Source: PNAI01 sp964575715
GTDB taxonomy: Bacteria; Pseudomonadota; Alphaproteobacteria; Rhizobiales; Xanthobacteraceae
Assembly: GCA_964575715.1 (NCBI GenBank)
Contig: CAZNSG010000133.1
Location: forward strand, 1-14,568
Direction: 5' to 3'
DNA: 14,568 bases
Shown here: piece after piece, positions 5,789 through 13,345 of the stretch
Numbering within the stretch: the first letter of the stretch is position 1
Layout of the letters: each line of letters opens with the position of its first letter
The notes under the pieces: generated by a model
What the model saw: only the letters and a program-made list of their open reading frames with translations
Told to the model about the DNA's origin: nothing
Database searches by the model: none
Program-made: the position numbers and the translations under genes

Positions 5789-6436
5789 ATGGCACCGCGG
5801 CTGAGCATTCTTTTCGCAAGCGCAGGCTTAGTGGCCGCGGCTTTGGCCGCCCCGGCCCCGGCCGCGAGCCAGGTCATCCAGCCACCCGGCAGTCCGCCTT
5901 CGATCGCGCCGCTGCAGCCGCCCAGCGAGCTGCCCAAGCCGCAACAGGGCGACCGCACCCGCAATCTCGATTTCCTGTTCGATGCGCTCAAGGCTGCGCC
6001 CGACGAGGCCAGCGCCAAGTCGGTGGAAGACCGCATCTGGGCGCAATGGCTTGCGTCGGGCAGCGACACCGCCAATCTGCTGATGACCAGGGTCAAAGGT
6101 GCGATCGAGGCGCAGGATCTCGATCTTGCCCTCAAGCTGCTCGACGCCATCGTCGCGCTCAAGCCGGATTACATCGAAGCCTGGAACCGGCGCGCCACCC
6201 TCTACTACATGAAGAAGGATTTCACCCGTTCGCTTGCCGATATCCGCCAGGTGCTGGCGCGCGAACCGCGCCATTTCGGAGCGATGTCGGGGCTCGGCAT
6301 GATCCTGCAGGAGTTCGGCGAAGACAAGCGCGCGCTTGAAATCTTCCGCCGCGCGCTCGCCATTCATCCGCGTTTGAAGAACATCCCCGACCTGGTCAAG
6401 ACGCTCGCCGAAAAGGTCGACGGACGGGATATTTGA
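5789..6436 (+). CDS. Exported TPR-repeat protein
   Basis: A 215-residue protein with an N-terminal Sec signal (MAPRLSILFASAGLVAAALA, likely cut near Ala26), a proline-rich linker (about 28-53) and then helical repeats. Three TPR-like units can be read: about 95-128 (ANLLMTRVKGAIEAQDLDLA), 129-162 (IEAWNRRATLYYMKKDFTRS) and 163-196 (FGAMSGLGMILQEFGEDKRA), with the usual small residues and a Pro at the end of each (KPDY, EPRH, HPRL). Such proteins act as periplasmic or envelope scaffolds; no partner is evident. No strong Shine-Dalgarno precedes the ATG. It ends 8 nt before the REP-like repeat of the DUF559 unit. Confidence 0.85.
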   Translation: MAPRLSILFASAGLVAAALAAPAPAASQVIQPPGSPPSIAPLQPPSELPKPQQGDRTRNLDFLFDALKAAPDEASAKSVEDRIWAQWLASGSDTANLLMTRVKGAIEAQDLDLALKLLDAIVALKPDYIEAWNRRATLYYMKKDFTRSLADIRQVLAREPRHFGAMSGLGMILQEFGEDKRALEIFRRALAIHPRLKNIPDLVKTLAEKVDGRDI

Positions 6437-6444
6437 CGAATTTT

Positions 6445-6504
6445 CCCTCTCCCCGCGAAGCGGGGAGAGGGTGGCCTTCGCGCAGCGAAGGCCGGGTGAG
6501 GGGC
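6445..6504. repeat. REP-like repeat, left copy flanking DUF559 gene
   Basis: It opens with a perfect hairpin CCCTCTCCCCGC-GAA-GCGGGGAGAGGG (6445-6471), continues with a second stem (GGCCTTCGC / GCGAAGGCC) and ends GGGTGAGGGGC. A diverged copy lies in opposite orientation at 6865-6927. No T-run follows, so a terminator role for the TPR gene is possible but not shown. Confidence 0.85.
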
Positions 6505-6512
6505 TCAACCAA

Positions 6513-6857
6513 TTAGGATTGTAGCGCTGTCAAAACTGCGGACAGCACGCCATCCTTGTTCGTAAGTACGTCCAAATTCCAAAATCGGAGGACGCGGTAG
6601 CCGGCAGCGCTGAGGTCTTTGTCGCGCAAGATGTCTCGCAAGTTTTCCGCGTGCTGGCCGCCGTCGATTTCAACAACGAGCTTTCTTTCGTGACAGACAA
6701 AATCGACGATGTATAGACCAATTGCTTCCTGCCGCACAAATTTGAACCCGCTCAGTCGACGGTCTCGCACTGCAAACCAGAATGCTCTCTCGGCGTCGGT
6801 ATCCGCTCGTCGAAGCCGCCGTACGTTGCGAACCGTCGTGTTGTCACGCCCACGCAT
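6513..6857 (-). CDS. DUF559 protein, Vsr-like endonuclease fold
   Basis: A 114-residue protein of the DUF559 family, related to very-short-patch-repair endonucleases and the PD-(D/E)xK superfamily. Visible motifs: ADTDAERAFWFAVRDRRLSG (18-37), FKFVRQEAIGLYIVDFVC (38-55) and KLVVEIDGGQHA (59-70). Asp52, Glu63 and Asp65 lie where the metal-binding acidic residues of this fold are expected. RDKDLSAAGYRVLRFWN (78-94) is the usual C-terminal strand. Length is normal for the family, so the gene looks intact. The ATG at 6857 lies 8 bases from the right repeat, whose GAGGGG end serves as Shine-Dalgarno; the stop is 8 bases from the left repeat. The biological role of DUF559 proteins is not established. 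Confidence 0.9.
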   Translation of the reverse strand: MRGRDNTTVRNVRRLRRADTDAERAFWFAVRDRRLSGFKFVRQEAIGLYIVDFVCHERKLVVEIDGGQHAENLRDILRDKDLSAAGYRVLRFWNLDVLTNKDGVLSAVLTALQS

Positions 6858-6864
6858 CGAAGCT

Positions 6865-6927
6865 GCCCCTCACCCGCCTCGCCGCTTCGCGGCTCGGCAC
6901 CCTCTCCCCGCTGACGCGGGGAGAGGG
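6865..6927. repeat. REP-like repeat, right copy flanking DUF559 gene
   Basis: Inverted partner of 6445-6504. Its outer hairpin CCCTCTCCCCGC-TGAC-GCGGGGAGAGGG is at 6900-6927, and its inner end GCCCCTCACCC starts at 6865. The end hairpins and GGGTGAGGGGC ends are nearly identical between copies, while the middle stem has diverged (here GCCGCTTCGCGGC-like). It lies 4 nt past the pyk stop codon and could slow or end pyk transcription. Confidence 0.85.
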
Positions 6928-6931
6928 AATC

Positions 6932-8365
6932 TCATTCCTTCGCCACGTCCGCCCCGACAAACGCAATGCGGATCATGTTGGTCGCCCCCGGCGTGCCGAG
7001 CGGCAGTCCGGCGACGATGATCACGCGCCGTCCGGCCTTGGCGATGCCGTCCTTGAAGGCAAGCCGGCAGGCGCGCTCCACCATGTCGTCCTGATCGTGC
7101 GCGTCCTCCGCCACCACGCAATGCACGCCCCACACCACCGAGAGCCGCCGCCCGGTTGCGATATTGGGTGAAATCGCCACGATCGGCACCTGCGGGCGCT
7201 CGCGCGCCACCCGCAATCCGGTGGCGCCCGAGCTGGTCCAGCAGACGATGGCGGAGAGATCGAGCGTCTCGGCGATCTGCCGCGTCGCCGCGGCGATGGC
7301 ATCGGCGCTGGTCGCCTCCGGCTCGGGGTGCTGCGCCTGGATGATGGTGCGATAGCTCGGATCGCTTTCCACTTCCTCGGCGATCCGATTCATCGTCGCC
7401 ACCGCCTCGACCGGATATTGCCCGGCCGCCGATTCCGCCGAGAGCATGATCGCGTCGGCGCCATCGAAAATCGCGGTGGCGACGTCGGAGACCTCGGCGC
7501 GCGTCGGCACCGGGCTTGCGATCATCGATTCGAGCATTTGCGTCGCCACCACCACCGGCTTGCCGGCGCGCCGCGCATTGCGCGTGATCTGCTTCTGGAT
7601 GCCCGGCACCTTTTCCAGCGGCATTTCGACGCCGAGGTCGCCGCGCGCCACCATCAGCGCGTCGGTGAGGTCCATGATCTCGTCGAGCCGGTGCACCGCC
7701 TGCGGCTTCTCGATCTTGGCCATCACGGCGGCGCGCCCGCGCGTGATCTTCTTGGCCTCGGCGATATCCTCGGGCCGCTGGACGAAGGAGAGCCCCACCC
7801 AGTCGATGCCGGCATCGAGCGCGGCCTCGAGGTCGGAGCGGTCCTTGGGCGCCAGCGCCGTGAATGGCAGCGTTGAGTCGGGCAGGCTCACGCCCTTGCG
7901 ATCGGACAGCCTGCCGCCGACCTCGACCCGGGTGACGATGCGCCCCTTGCCGGTCTCGACTGCGACCAGACGAATCTTGCCGTCGTCGAGCAGCAGCGTG
8001 TGGCCGGGTTCGACTCCGGCAAAAATCTCCGGATGCGGCAGTTGCACGCGGCTGGCATCGCCCGGTGCGGGAGCGGCATCGAAGGTAAAAGTCGCGCCCT
8101 TGTCGAGCATGGCAGCGCCGCCCGCAAAGCCGCCGACGCGCAGCTTCGGCCCTTGCAGATCGACCAGGATTCCGATCGGGCGGTTGTATTGGTTTTCCAC
8201 CGCGCGGATCGCCGCCACCAGTTCGCGCATGCGATCGTGCGGCGTATGGCTCATGTTGATGCGGAAGATGTCGGCGCCAACCTCGAACAGCCGCGCGATG
8301 ATCGTGCGGCCCGACGATGCCGGGCCGAGCGTGGCCACGATCTTGGTCCGGCGCAGCCGTCTCAT
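6932..8365 (-). CDS. pyk: Pyruvate kinase
   Basis: A 477-residue cytoplasmic glycolytic enzyme converting phosphoenolpyruvate and ADP to pyruvate and ATP. The family motifs are all present: TKIVATLGPAS (7-17), RINMSH (35-40), DLQGPKLRVG (69-78), AKIEKPQAV (216-224) with Lys217 and Glu219 as the expected catalytic and metal residues, ARGDLGVE (240-247) with Asp243, and ATQMLESM with Thr275 followed by PTRAE. Length is normal for the bacterial enzyme. The ATG at 8365 overlaps the TGA of the DUF1036 gene in an ATGA (8362-8365), so translation is probably coupled; GGAAG lies 9 nt upstream. Confidence 0.97.
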   Translation of the reverse strand: MRRLRRTKIVATLGPASSGRTIIARLFEVGADIFRINMSHTPHDRMRELVAAIRAVENQYNRPIGILVDLQGPKLRVGGFAGGAAMLDKGATFTFDAAPAPGDASRVQLPHPEIFAGVEPGHTLLLDDGKIRLVAVETGKGRIVTRVEVGGRLSDRKGVSLPDSTLPFTALAPKDRSDLEAALDAGIDWVGLSFVQRPEDIAEAKKITRGRAAVMAKIEKPQAVHRLDEIMDLTDALMVARGDLGVEMPLEKVPGIQKQITRNARRAGKPVVVATQMLESMIASPVPTRAEVSDVATAIFDGADAIMLSAESAAGQYPVEAVATMNRIAEEVESDPSYRTIIQAQHPEPEATSADAIAAATRQIAETLDLSAIVCWTSSGATGLRVARERPQVPIVAISPNIATGRRLSVVWGVHCVVAEDAHDQDDMVERACRLAFKDGIAKAGRRVIIVAGLPLGTPGATNMIRIAFVGADVAKE

Positions 8366-8925
8366 CGGTTCTGGCTTCCGGGCAGCGGGCCGCTCGGCAG
8401 TCCTTGCCGGCCGGGCAATATTGGAATCGTCGGCACTCCCGTCCGTGAAGGGTTCTGTGCCGGCCGGGATGTGTCGGTGAGCTGGATCGTCCAGGAACGC
8501 TGCTCGCCGGTATCGATCTCATAGAATCCGGTTCGGTCATAGCCGCGTGCCAGACAGTCTTCAATTCCGGTTATTTTGAATTCCTTCTCCCGCGTGCACA
8601 TGTAGGCCTGTCCCGCCCATTCGCCGCCGTTGTCATAGTCGATGGCATAGAGGTAATAGAATCGCGCAGCCAGCGTTCCCTTGAGCATCGCCTCGCAGCC
8701 GTGCGGGGGTAGATTCCACCAGCCTTCGGTCGTCCAATTGCCATCGCTGTCCTTGTAGCCGATCGCGATGCCGACCCGGCCGGCGGTGCTGTTGCAGAGC
8801 TGCAGGTCCGCGCGCGCGGCACTCACGCCCAGCAACGATTGGGCGCCGAGCGCACAAACGAGCGCGACGCCGATACCGCTACGCCGGATTGATCGCGATC
8901 TATTCCAGCCCAAAATCATGACCAT
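8362..8925 (-). CDS. DUF1036 secreted protein
   Basis: A 187-residue product with a Sec signal: basic WNRSRSIRR, a hydrophobic stretch around 18-35, and a probable cut after ARA at residue 39. The mature part starts DLQLCNSTAGRVGIAIGYKD, typical of DUF1036, with TEGWWNLPPHGCEAML (66-81) and YLYAIDYDNGGEWAG (91-105). Cysteines at 44, 77, 110 and 124 could form two disulfides. The C-terminus (152-187) is Pro/Arg-rich and low complexity. I chose the ATG at 8925 (an ATG at 8919 is close) because the frame upstream to 9213 lies inside the glycerate kinase gene and reads like its shadow. It sits 28 nt after the glycerate kinase stop and overlaps pyk. Function of DUF1036 is unknown. Confidence 0.9.
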   Translation of the reverse strand: MVMILGWNRSRSIRRSGIGVALVCALGAQSLLGVSAARADLQLCNSTAGRVGIAIGYKDSDGNWTTEGWWNLPPHGCEAMLKGTLAARFYYLYAIDYDNGGEWAGQAYMCTREKEFKITGIEDCLARGYDRTGFYEIDTGEQRSWTIQLTDTSRPAQNPSRTGVPTIPILPGRQGLPSGPLPGSQNR

Positions 8926-8953
8926 CTGTTCGAATCGGATTTCGCGTAAAGTA

Positions 8954-10243
8954 TTACGGCCTGTCAACGAGGATAGCGCGGAAGTCATTGACGTTGGTGC
9001 AGGTCGGTCCCGTTCTGAGCAGGTCGTTGAGCCGCGCGAAAAATCCTGTGGCGTCATTATTGGCAAAAAAGGCGGCCGGATCGAGGCCATGTGCGCGCGC
9101 CCGCTCCAGCGTCGTGCTGTCGATGAAGGCCCCGGCCGGGTCGTCGGGCGCGCCGCTGCCGCCGTCGGTGCCGTCGGTATCGGCGGCAAGCGCCGAGATA
9201 CCCGGCGCGCCATTGAGCGCGTAAGCCAGCGCCAGCGCGTATTCCTGGTTGGGCCCGCCGCGGCCCTTGCCGCGAAGTGTCACGGTCAGCTCGCCGCCGG
9301 AGAGAATGATGGTACGGCCGCCTTGCGCCTGCAGTTCAAGCGCAAGCCGGGCATGTTCGGCGGCGATTGTGCGCGCCTCGCCTTCGATGCGGTCGCCGAG
9401 AAACGCGCAGTCATATCCGGCGGCGCGCACCGCGGTCTCGGCCGCGCGGAAGGCATCGAGCGGCCGCGCGATCAGCCGAAATTCGGTTGCGGCGAAAATC
9501 GGATCGCTCGGCTTGGGCGTTTCGTTTGCTGGATCGGCCAGCGCCCGCATCACCGATTCCGGTAGTTTCAATTTGTACTGATCGACGATCATGCGCGCCT
9601 CCGCCAGCGTGGACGGATCGCCGACCGTGGGGCCCGAGCCGATCACCTCAGGCAGATCGCCCGGCACATCGGAGAGCGCGAGCGTCACGACATGCGCCGG
9701 CTGCGCGCGCACGGCCAGCCGCCCGCCCTTGATGCGCGATAGATGTTTGCGCACCGTGTTGATCTCGTTGATCTTGGCACCGCAGGCCAGCAGTGCGCGC
9801 GTCACTATCTGCTTTTCGGCGAGCGCAAGTCCCGGCGCCGGCGCGATCCAATTGGCGGAGGCGCCGCCTGAAATCAACACCAGCACCAGATCTTCGCGAT
9901 TCGCTTGCCCCGCAAGTTCGAGCGCACGTTCTGCCGCTGCAAGCCCCGCTGCGTCGGGGATCGGATGCCCGGCCTCGATCATGGCTATGCGTCGCGTCGG
10001 CCTGCCGTAACCGTGTCGGGCAACCGCGCTCCCGGCCAAGCTGTTTGCAGGCAGCTGCAAGCGGTCGAGATAATGCCGCTCTGCGACCTCGCACATGGCG
10101 CCGGCGGCCTTGCCGGCGGCGAGGATGCAGAGCCGGCCGGTCTTCGGCGGGGCCGGCAGGCGCGCGGGCAGGCAGCTGATCGGATGGGCGGCAGCGACCG
10201 CGGTGAGAAATAATTCGCGCAAGAAAGCACGGTTCCCGGCCAT
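8954..10243 (-). CDS. Glycerate 2-kinase (DUF4147 / MOFRL type)
   Basis: Predicted to phosphorylate D-glycerate to 2-phosphoglycerate, feeding the same lower glycolysis as the pyruvate kinase downstream; older annotations call this family hydroxypyruvate reductase (TtuD). Numbered from the ATG at 10243 (429 residues), motifs are ILAAGKAAGAM (40-50), AGHPIPD (91-97), LISGGASANW (123-132), NTVRKHLSRIKGG (162-174), then in the MOFRL domain SGGELTVTLRGKGRGGPNQE (315-334) and ADTDGTDGGSGAPD (354-367). The frame continues to an ATG at 10309 through four 15-bp tandem repeats, adding 22 Ala/Gly-rich residues. I prefer 10243 because GAGG lies 6-7 nt upstream, AFLRELF is the usual family beginning and the resulting length is normal; 10258 and 10309 remain possible. 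Confidence 0.93.
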   Translation of the reverse strand: MAGNRAFLRELFLTAVAAAHPISCLPARLPAPPKTGRLCILAAGKAAGAMCEVAERHYLDRLQLPANSLAGSAVARHGYGRPTRRIAMIEAGHPIPDAAGLAAAERALELAGQANREDLVLVLISGGASANWIAPAPGLALAEKQIVTRALLACGAKINEINTVRKHLSRIKGGRLAVRAQPAHVVTLALSDVPGDLPEVIGSGPTVGDPSTLAEARMIVDQYKLKLPESVMRALADPANETPKPSDPIFAATEFRLIARPLDAFRAAETAVRAAGYDCAFLGDRIEGEARTIAAEHARLALELQAQGGRTIILSGGELTVTLRGKGRGGPNQEYALALAYALNGAPGISALAADTDGTDGGSGAPDDPAGAFIDSTTLERARAHGLDPAAFFANNDATGFFARLNDLLRTGPTCTNVNDFRAILVDRP

Positions 10244-10300
10244 TGCCGCCTCGCCCATTGCCGCGTCGCCCAAGGCCGCGTCGCCCAAGGCCGCGATATT
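10241..10300. repeat. Four 15-bp tandem repeats at the glycerate kinase start
   Basis: Units on the plus strand: CATTGCCGCCTCGCC, CATTGCCGCGTCGCC, CAAGGCCGCGTCGCC and a degraded CAAGGCCGCGATATT. Read in the gene direction, the units end in TTG, TTG, ATG and ATG, each after a GCGGC stretch. Confidence 0.9.
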
Positions 10301-10309
10301 TGCCGACAT

Positions 10310-10530
10310 TATGACCGCACCGTTTACATGCCCAGAGGGGCTGCCACCCGCTCCGGATTGTGGTTATAGTGCTTCCAAAGAAGAATCCATTGGGTGGAAT
10401 CCTACCATCTATGGGGCGACCATTTCAGAAATACAATCAGTCGCGCATCCGCGCCGCCTAAAGGCGATTGAAGCGTGACGGCATGTGGGGCATGACCGGC
10501 CCACAACATCGGTTGCAAATGGAGGGACGC
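10310..10530. promoter_or_regulatory. Divergent intergenic region, glycerate kinase and IorAB genes
   Basis: These 221 bases lie between divergent gene starts, so promoters for both sides should be here. Toward the minus strand a TTGGAAG and TATAAC pair (around 10360-10380) is only weakly promoter-like. A direct repeat GGATTC (minus strand) flanks CACCCAAT near 10384-10402 and could be a regulator site. The IorA ribosome binding site GGAGGG is at 10521-10526. Confidence 0.4.
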
Positions 10531-10989
10531 ATGGCGACGATCGCATTTACCGTTAACAATAAACCTGCCAGCGTGGATGTCGAAGCCGACACGCCGCTGC
10601 TTTGGGTGGTGCGCGAGCACCTCAAACTCACCGGCACAAAATTCGGCTGCGGTTCCGGATTGTGCGGCGCCTGCACGGTCCACATGGATGGCAAGGCCGT
10701 GCGTTCTTGCCAGACCCAGATGTCCGAAGTCAGAGGCAAGAAAATCACCACCATCGAAGGCCTCTCGCCGACCAGCAGCCACGCGCTGCAAAGAGCCTGG
10801 ATCGCCGAGCAGGTGCCGCAATGCGGCTACTGCCAATCCGGCCAGATCATGCAGGCGGCTGAACTCCTCGCAAAGTTCAAGGCGCCATCGCGTGAGCAGA
10901 TCGTCGCCCACATGGACGGCAACATCTGCCGCTGCGGGACTTATCCTCGCATCGTTCGTGCCATTCAACGCGCTGCGCAGGAGGGCTAA
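10531..10989 (+). CDS. [2Fe-2S] small subunit of IorAB-type molybdenum hydroxylase
   Basis: A 152-residue iron-sulfur subunit of the xanthine oxidase superfamily (IorA/CoxS/XdhC-small type), which carries electrons from the molybdenum site. The N-terminal plant-type ferredoxin cluster is bound by Cys40, Cys45, Cys48 and Cys60 (FGCGSGLCGACTVHMDG), and the C-terminal helical cluster by Cys98, Cys101, Cys133 and Cys135 (CGYCQSGQ and NICRCGTYPRI). Length is normal. I chose the ATG at 10531, with GGAGGG 4 nt upstream; the frame extends to 10468 without family similarity. It has no signal peptide, so it would be carried across the membrane with its Tat-tagged partner. The large subunit starts 3 nt after its stop. 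Confidence 0.95.
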   Translation: MATIAFTVNNKPASVDVEADTPLLWVVREHLKLTGTKFGCGSGLCGACTVHMDGKAVRSCQTQMSEVRGKKITTIEGLSPTSSHALQRAWIAEQVPQCGYCQSGQIMQAAELLAKFKAPSREQIVAHMDGNICRCGTYPRIVRAIQRAAQEG

Positions 10990-10992
10990 GCC

Positions 10993-13209
10993 ATGAATAA
11001 GCACATCAAAAACGCAACCTTCGACGTCAGCCGCCGCAGTTTCGTCAAGAGCGCGAGCGGATTGACCTTCAGCTTCGCGCTCAGCGGCGCGCTGTTGGGC
11101 CGCGCGTCCGAAGCGTTCGCTGCCGACAGCGCCAGGCTAAACGCCTACGTGACGATCGGCGCCGACAATTCCATCACCATTCTCTGCCCGACCTCCGAGA
11201 TGGGGCAGGGCGTGCTCACCGCGCTGCCGCTGATCCTGGCGGAAGAACTCGACGCCGACTGGTCGAAGGTAAAATGCGAGTTGGCGCCGGGCAACCCGAA
11301 GCTCTACGGCGGCGTGCACAAGATGTTCCCCGGCGCGCAGGTTACGCTGGCGAGCGTCTCGGTGCCGGCCTACTACATGCCGCTGCGGCTCGCGGGCGCG
11401 CAGGCGCGCCGCGTGCTGCTCGACAACGTGGCCGCGCAATGGAAAGTGCCGGTCGCGGAACTCACCACCGGGCCAAGCGTGGTGATTCACATGAAATCGG
11501 GCCGCCGCATCGGCTACGGCGATGTCGTCAAGTTCGCGACGGTGCCGGCCGAACTGCCCAAGATGACCGAAGCCGATCTCAAGAAGCCGGCGCAGTTCCG
11601 GCTCATCGGCCGCCGCGACATCAAGCGCGTCGACGTTCCCTCGAAGGTGAACGGCACGGCCATATACGGCATCGACGTGCAGGTGCCGGGCATGGTCTAC
11701 GCTTCCCTCCTGCACGCGCCGATGGACGGCGTGAAGGTCGAGAGCGTCAACGCCGATGATGTTAAAAAGATCAAGGGCGTCACCCATGTGCTGCCGCTCC
11801 CCTTCGGCGTCGCCGTGGTCGCCGACACGGTCGAAGCAAGCCGTGCCGGACGCTTCGCGCTGAAAGTCAAATGGGACACCAGCGCAGCCAAAGCGGCGCC
11901 GTTCGATTCCATGAAGGGAATGGAGGAATACGCCCGCAAGGCCAAGGACCCGGCGGCGGAGGCAAAGGAAGCCTTTAAGGTCGGCGACGCCGACAAGGCG
12001 CTCGCCGGTGCCGCCAGCACGCTCGAAGCGGCCTACTCATCCGAGCACACCTATCACGCCCAGATGGAACCGATGAACGCCGTCGCCAAGGTCGCGGAAG
12101 ACGGCCTGTCGGCGGAAATTTGGGTCGGCACCCAGGTGCTGCCGCTCGCCATCAATGTGGTGGCGGGCGCGCTGAAAACCACGCCGGACAAGATCAAGAT
12201 CTATCCGCAATTGCTCGGCGGCGGCTTCGGCCGGCGCATCTGGCCGGACGCTCCGGTGCAGGCCGCGGTGATCTCCAACATCGTCAAGAAGCCGGTGAAA
12301 CTGACGCTCACGCGGGAGGACGATCTCACCGCCGCTCGTCCGCGGCCGATGACGTATCACGTGATGAAAGCCGGGTTGGACGCCAGCAAGAACCTGGTCA
12401 GCTGGCATCATCGCATCGTGGCCGAGAACGTGGACGCGGTTGCCGCCCCTCCGCGTTTCGCGGCATCAGGCGGGCGCGATTACATCGGCTGGGTCGGGAT
12501 GAACCAGGATTTCTATGCCATCCCGAATCTGAAAGCCGATGCGATCCGCGAGCAACGCGGCATGCGCGTGCATGCCTGGCGCGGCATCGGCGCGGGCTAC
12601 AACAAGTTCGTGAGCGAGTCCTTCCTGGACGAGGTTGCTTCGGCCAGAGGAATCGATCCGCTCGCCATGCGTCTGGAACTCACCAAGGATCATCCCCGCG
12701 CCCAGGCCGTGATCAGGGCGGTGGCCGAGATGTCGGACTTCAAGCGCAAACGTCTGGGCCGCGGCTTAGGCATAGCGTTCTCCGACTACCACGACACCTT
12801 GACGGCCGGCGTCGCCGAGGTGTCGGTGGATCTCAAGACCGGCAAGATCAAGGTCCATAATTACTGGATCGCGGTCGATCCGGGCCTTGTCATCCAGCCC
12901 GAGAATGCGGTTGCGCAGATCGAGAGCGCGATCGTTTACGGGTTGTCTGGCGCCTTGTCGGAGGAGCTCTCGATGAAGGACGGCACGATTCAGCAGTCCA
13001 ACTTCAACGACTACCACGTGCTGCGCATGAGCGACATGCCGCAGCTCTACATCAGGGTCGTCGCCAGCAACAATCCGCCGACCGGCATGGGCGAGGTGGG
13101 CATCCCCACTGTCGCGCCGGCGATCGGCAACGCGGTGGCGGCGCTCACCGGCAAGCGGCTGCGCCACCTGCCGATGTCGCCGGATCGCGTGAAGAAGGCG
13201 CTGGCCTGA
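10993..13209 (+). CDS. Molybdopterin-binding large subunit, IorB-type, Tat-exported
   Basis: The catalytic subunit (738 residues) of an aldehyde or N-heterocycle hydroxylase in the xanthine oxidase superfamily. A twin-arginine signal opens it (SRRSFVK, Arg14-Arg15; cut near AFA, 41-44), so the enzyme works in the periplasm. Cofactor motifs include LLGGGFGRR (407-415) and GMGEVGIPTVAPAIGNAV (698-715), where Glu701 matches the conserved catalytic glutamate. SEMGQGVLTALP near residue 68 is the typical IorB entry. No FAD subunit is encoded, as expected for the IorAB layout, where a cytochrome c takes the electrons. No cytochrome or XdhC/MobA-type maturation gene is in the window. AGGAGGG lies 7 nt upstream of the ATG. 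Substrate cannot be told from sequence; isoquinoline 1-oxidoreductase is only the family name. Confidence 0.94.
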   Translation: MNKHIKNATFDVSRRSFVKSASGLTFSFALSGALLGRASEAFAADSARLNAYVTIGADNSITILCPTSEMGQGVLTALPLILAEELDADWSKVKCELAPGNPKLYGGVHKMFPGAQVTLASVSVPAYYMPLRLAGAQARRVLLDNVAAQWKVPVAELTTGPSVVIHMKSGRRIGYGDVVKFATVPAELPKMTEADLKKPAQFRLIGRRDIKRVDVPSKVNGTAIYGIDVQVPGMVYASLLHAPMDGVKVESVNADDVKKIKGVTHVLPLPFGVAVVADTVEASRAGRFALKVKWDTSAAKAAPFDSMKGMEEYARKAKDPAAEAKEAFKVGDADKALAGAASTLEAAYSSEHTYHAQMEPMNAVAKVAEDGLSAEIWVGTQVLPLAINVVAGALKTTPDKIKIYPQLLGGGFGRRIWPDAPVQAAVISNIVKKPVKLTLTREDDLTAARPRPMTYHVMKAGLDASKNLVSWHHRIVAENVDAVAAPPRFAASGGRDYIGWVGMNQDFYAIPNLKADAIREQRGMRVHAWRGIGAGYNKFVSESFLDEVASARGIDPLAMRLELTKDHPRAQAVIRAVAEMSDFKRKRLGRGLGIAFSDYHDTLTAGVAEVSVDLKTGKIKVHNYWIAVDPGLVIQPENAVAQIESAIVYGLSGALSEELSMKDGTIQQSNFNDYHVLRMSDMPQLYIRVVASNNPPTGMGEVGIPTVAPAIGNAVAALTGKRLRHLPMSPDRVKKALA

Positions 13210-13215
13210 CACTTA

Positions 13216-13264
13216 GAGCATGATCCCGAAAAGTGGGAACCGGTTTTCGGACAAGATCATGCTC
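13216..13264. repeat. Palindromic GAGCATGATC repeat
   Basis: Perfect 10-bp arms GAGCATGATC (13216-13225) and GATCATGCTC (13255-13264) enclose a second stem CCGAAAA (13226-13232) with TTTTCGG (13244-13250). I recognise it as a repeat often seen downstream of genes in Hyphomicrobiales; its role is unknown. It begins 6 nt after the IorB stop. Confidence 0.85.
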
Positions 13265-13292
13265 AAGCGAAAAGCTAGATCGTGAAATGAGC

Positions 13293-13333
13293 CCCGCCGC
13301 GTTCCGCCACGGACGCGGCGGGTTTCTTTTTGG
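13293..13333 (+). terminator. Rho-independent terminator of the IorAB operon
   Basis: A 10-bp GC stem, CCCGCCGCGT (13293-13302) with ACGCGGCGGG (13313-13322), and a 10-nt loop is followed directly by TTTCTTTTT. This is the clearest intrinsic terminator in the window, 84 nt past the IorB stop. Confidence 0.85.
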
Positions 13334-13345
13334 CACCCTTCCTTC

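Noticed and set aside
6445..6927. Target-site duplication around the DUF559 unit
   Set aside because: The flanks (GAATTTT on the left, AATCTCA on the right) share only an AAT, which is too short to count.
7446..8480. 344-codon open frame on the plus strand
   Set aside because: Antisense to pyruvate kinase, Ser/Arg-rich and without a family pattern.
6870..8564. 564-codon open frame on the minus strand
   Set aside because: It is another frame of the pyruvate kinase gene; its product is Arg/Ala/Gly-rich low-complexity sequence typical of GC-rich shadow frames.
8926..9213. N-terminal extension of the DUF1036 frame
   Set aside because: It overlaps the C-terminal coding part of glycerate kinase and reads as low-complexity Pro/Thr/Arg sequence, whereas a proper signal peptide starts at 8925.
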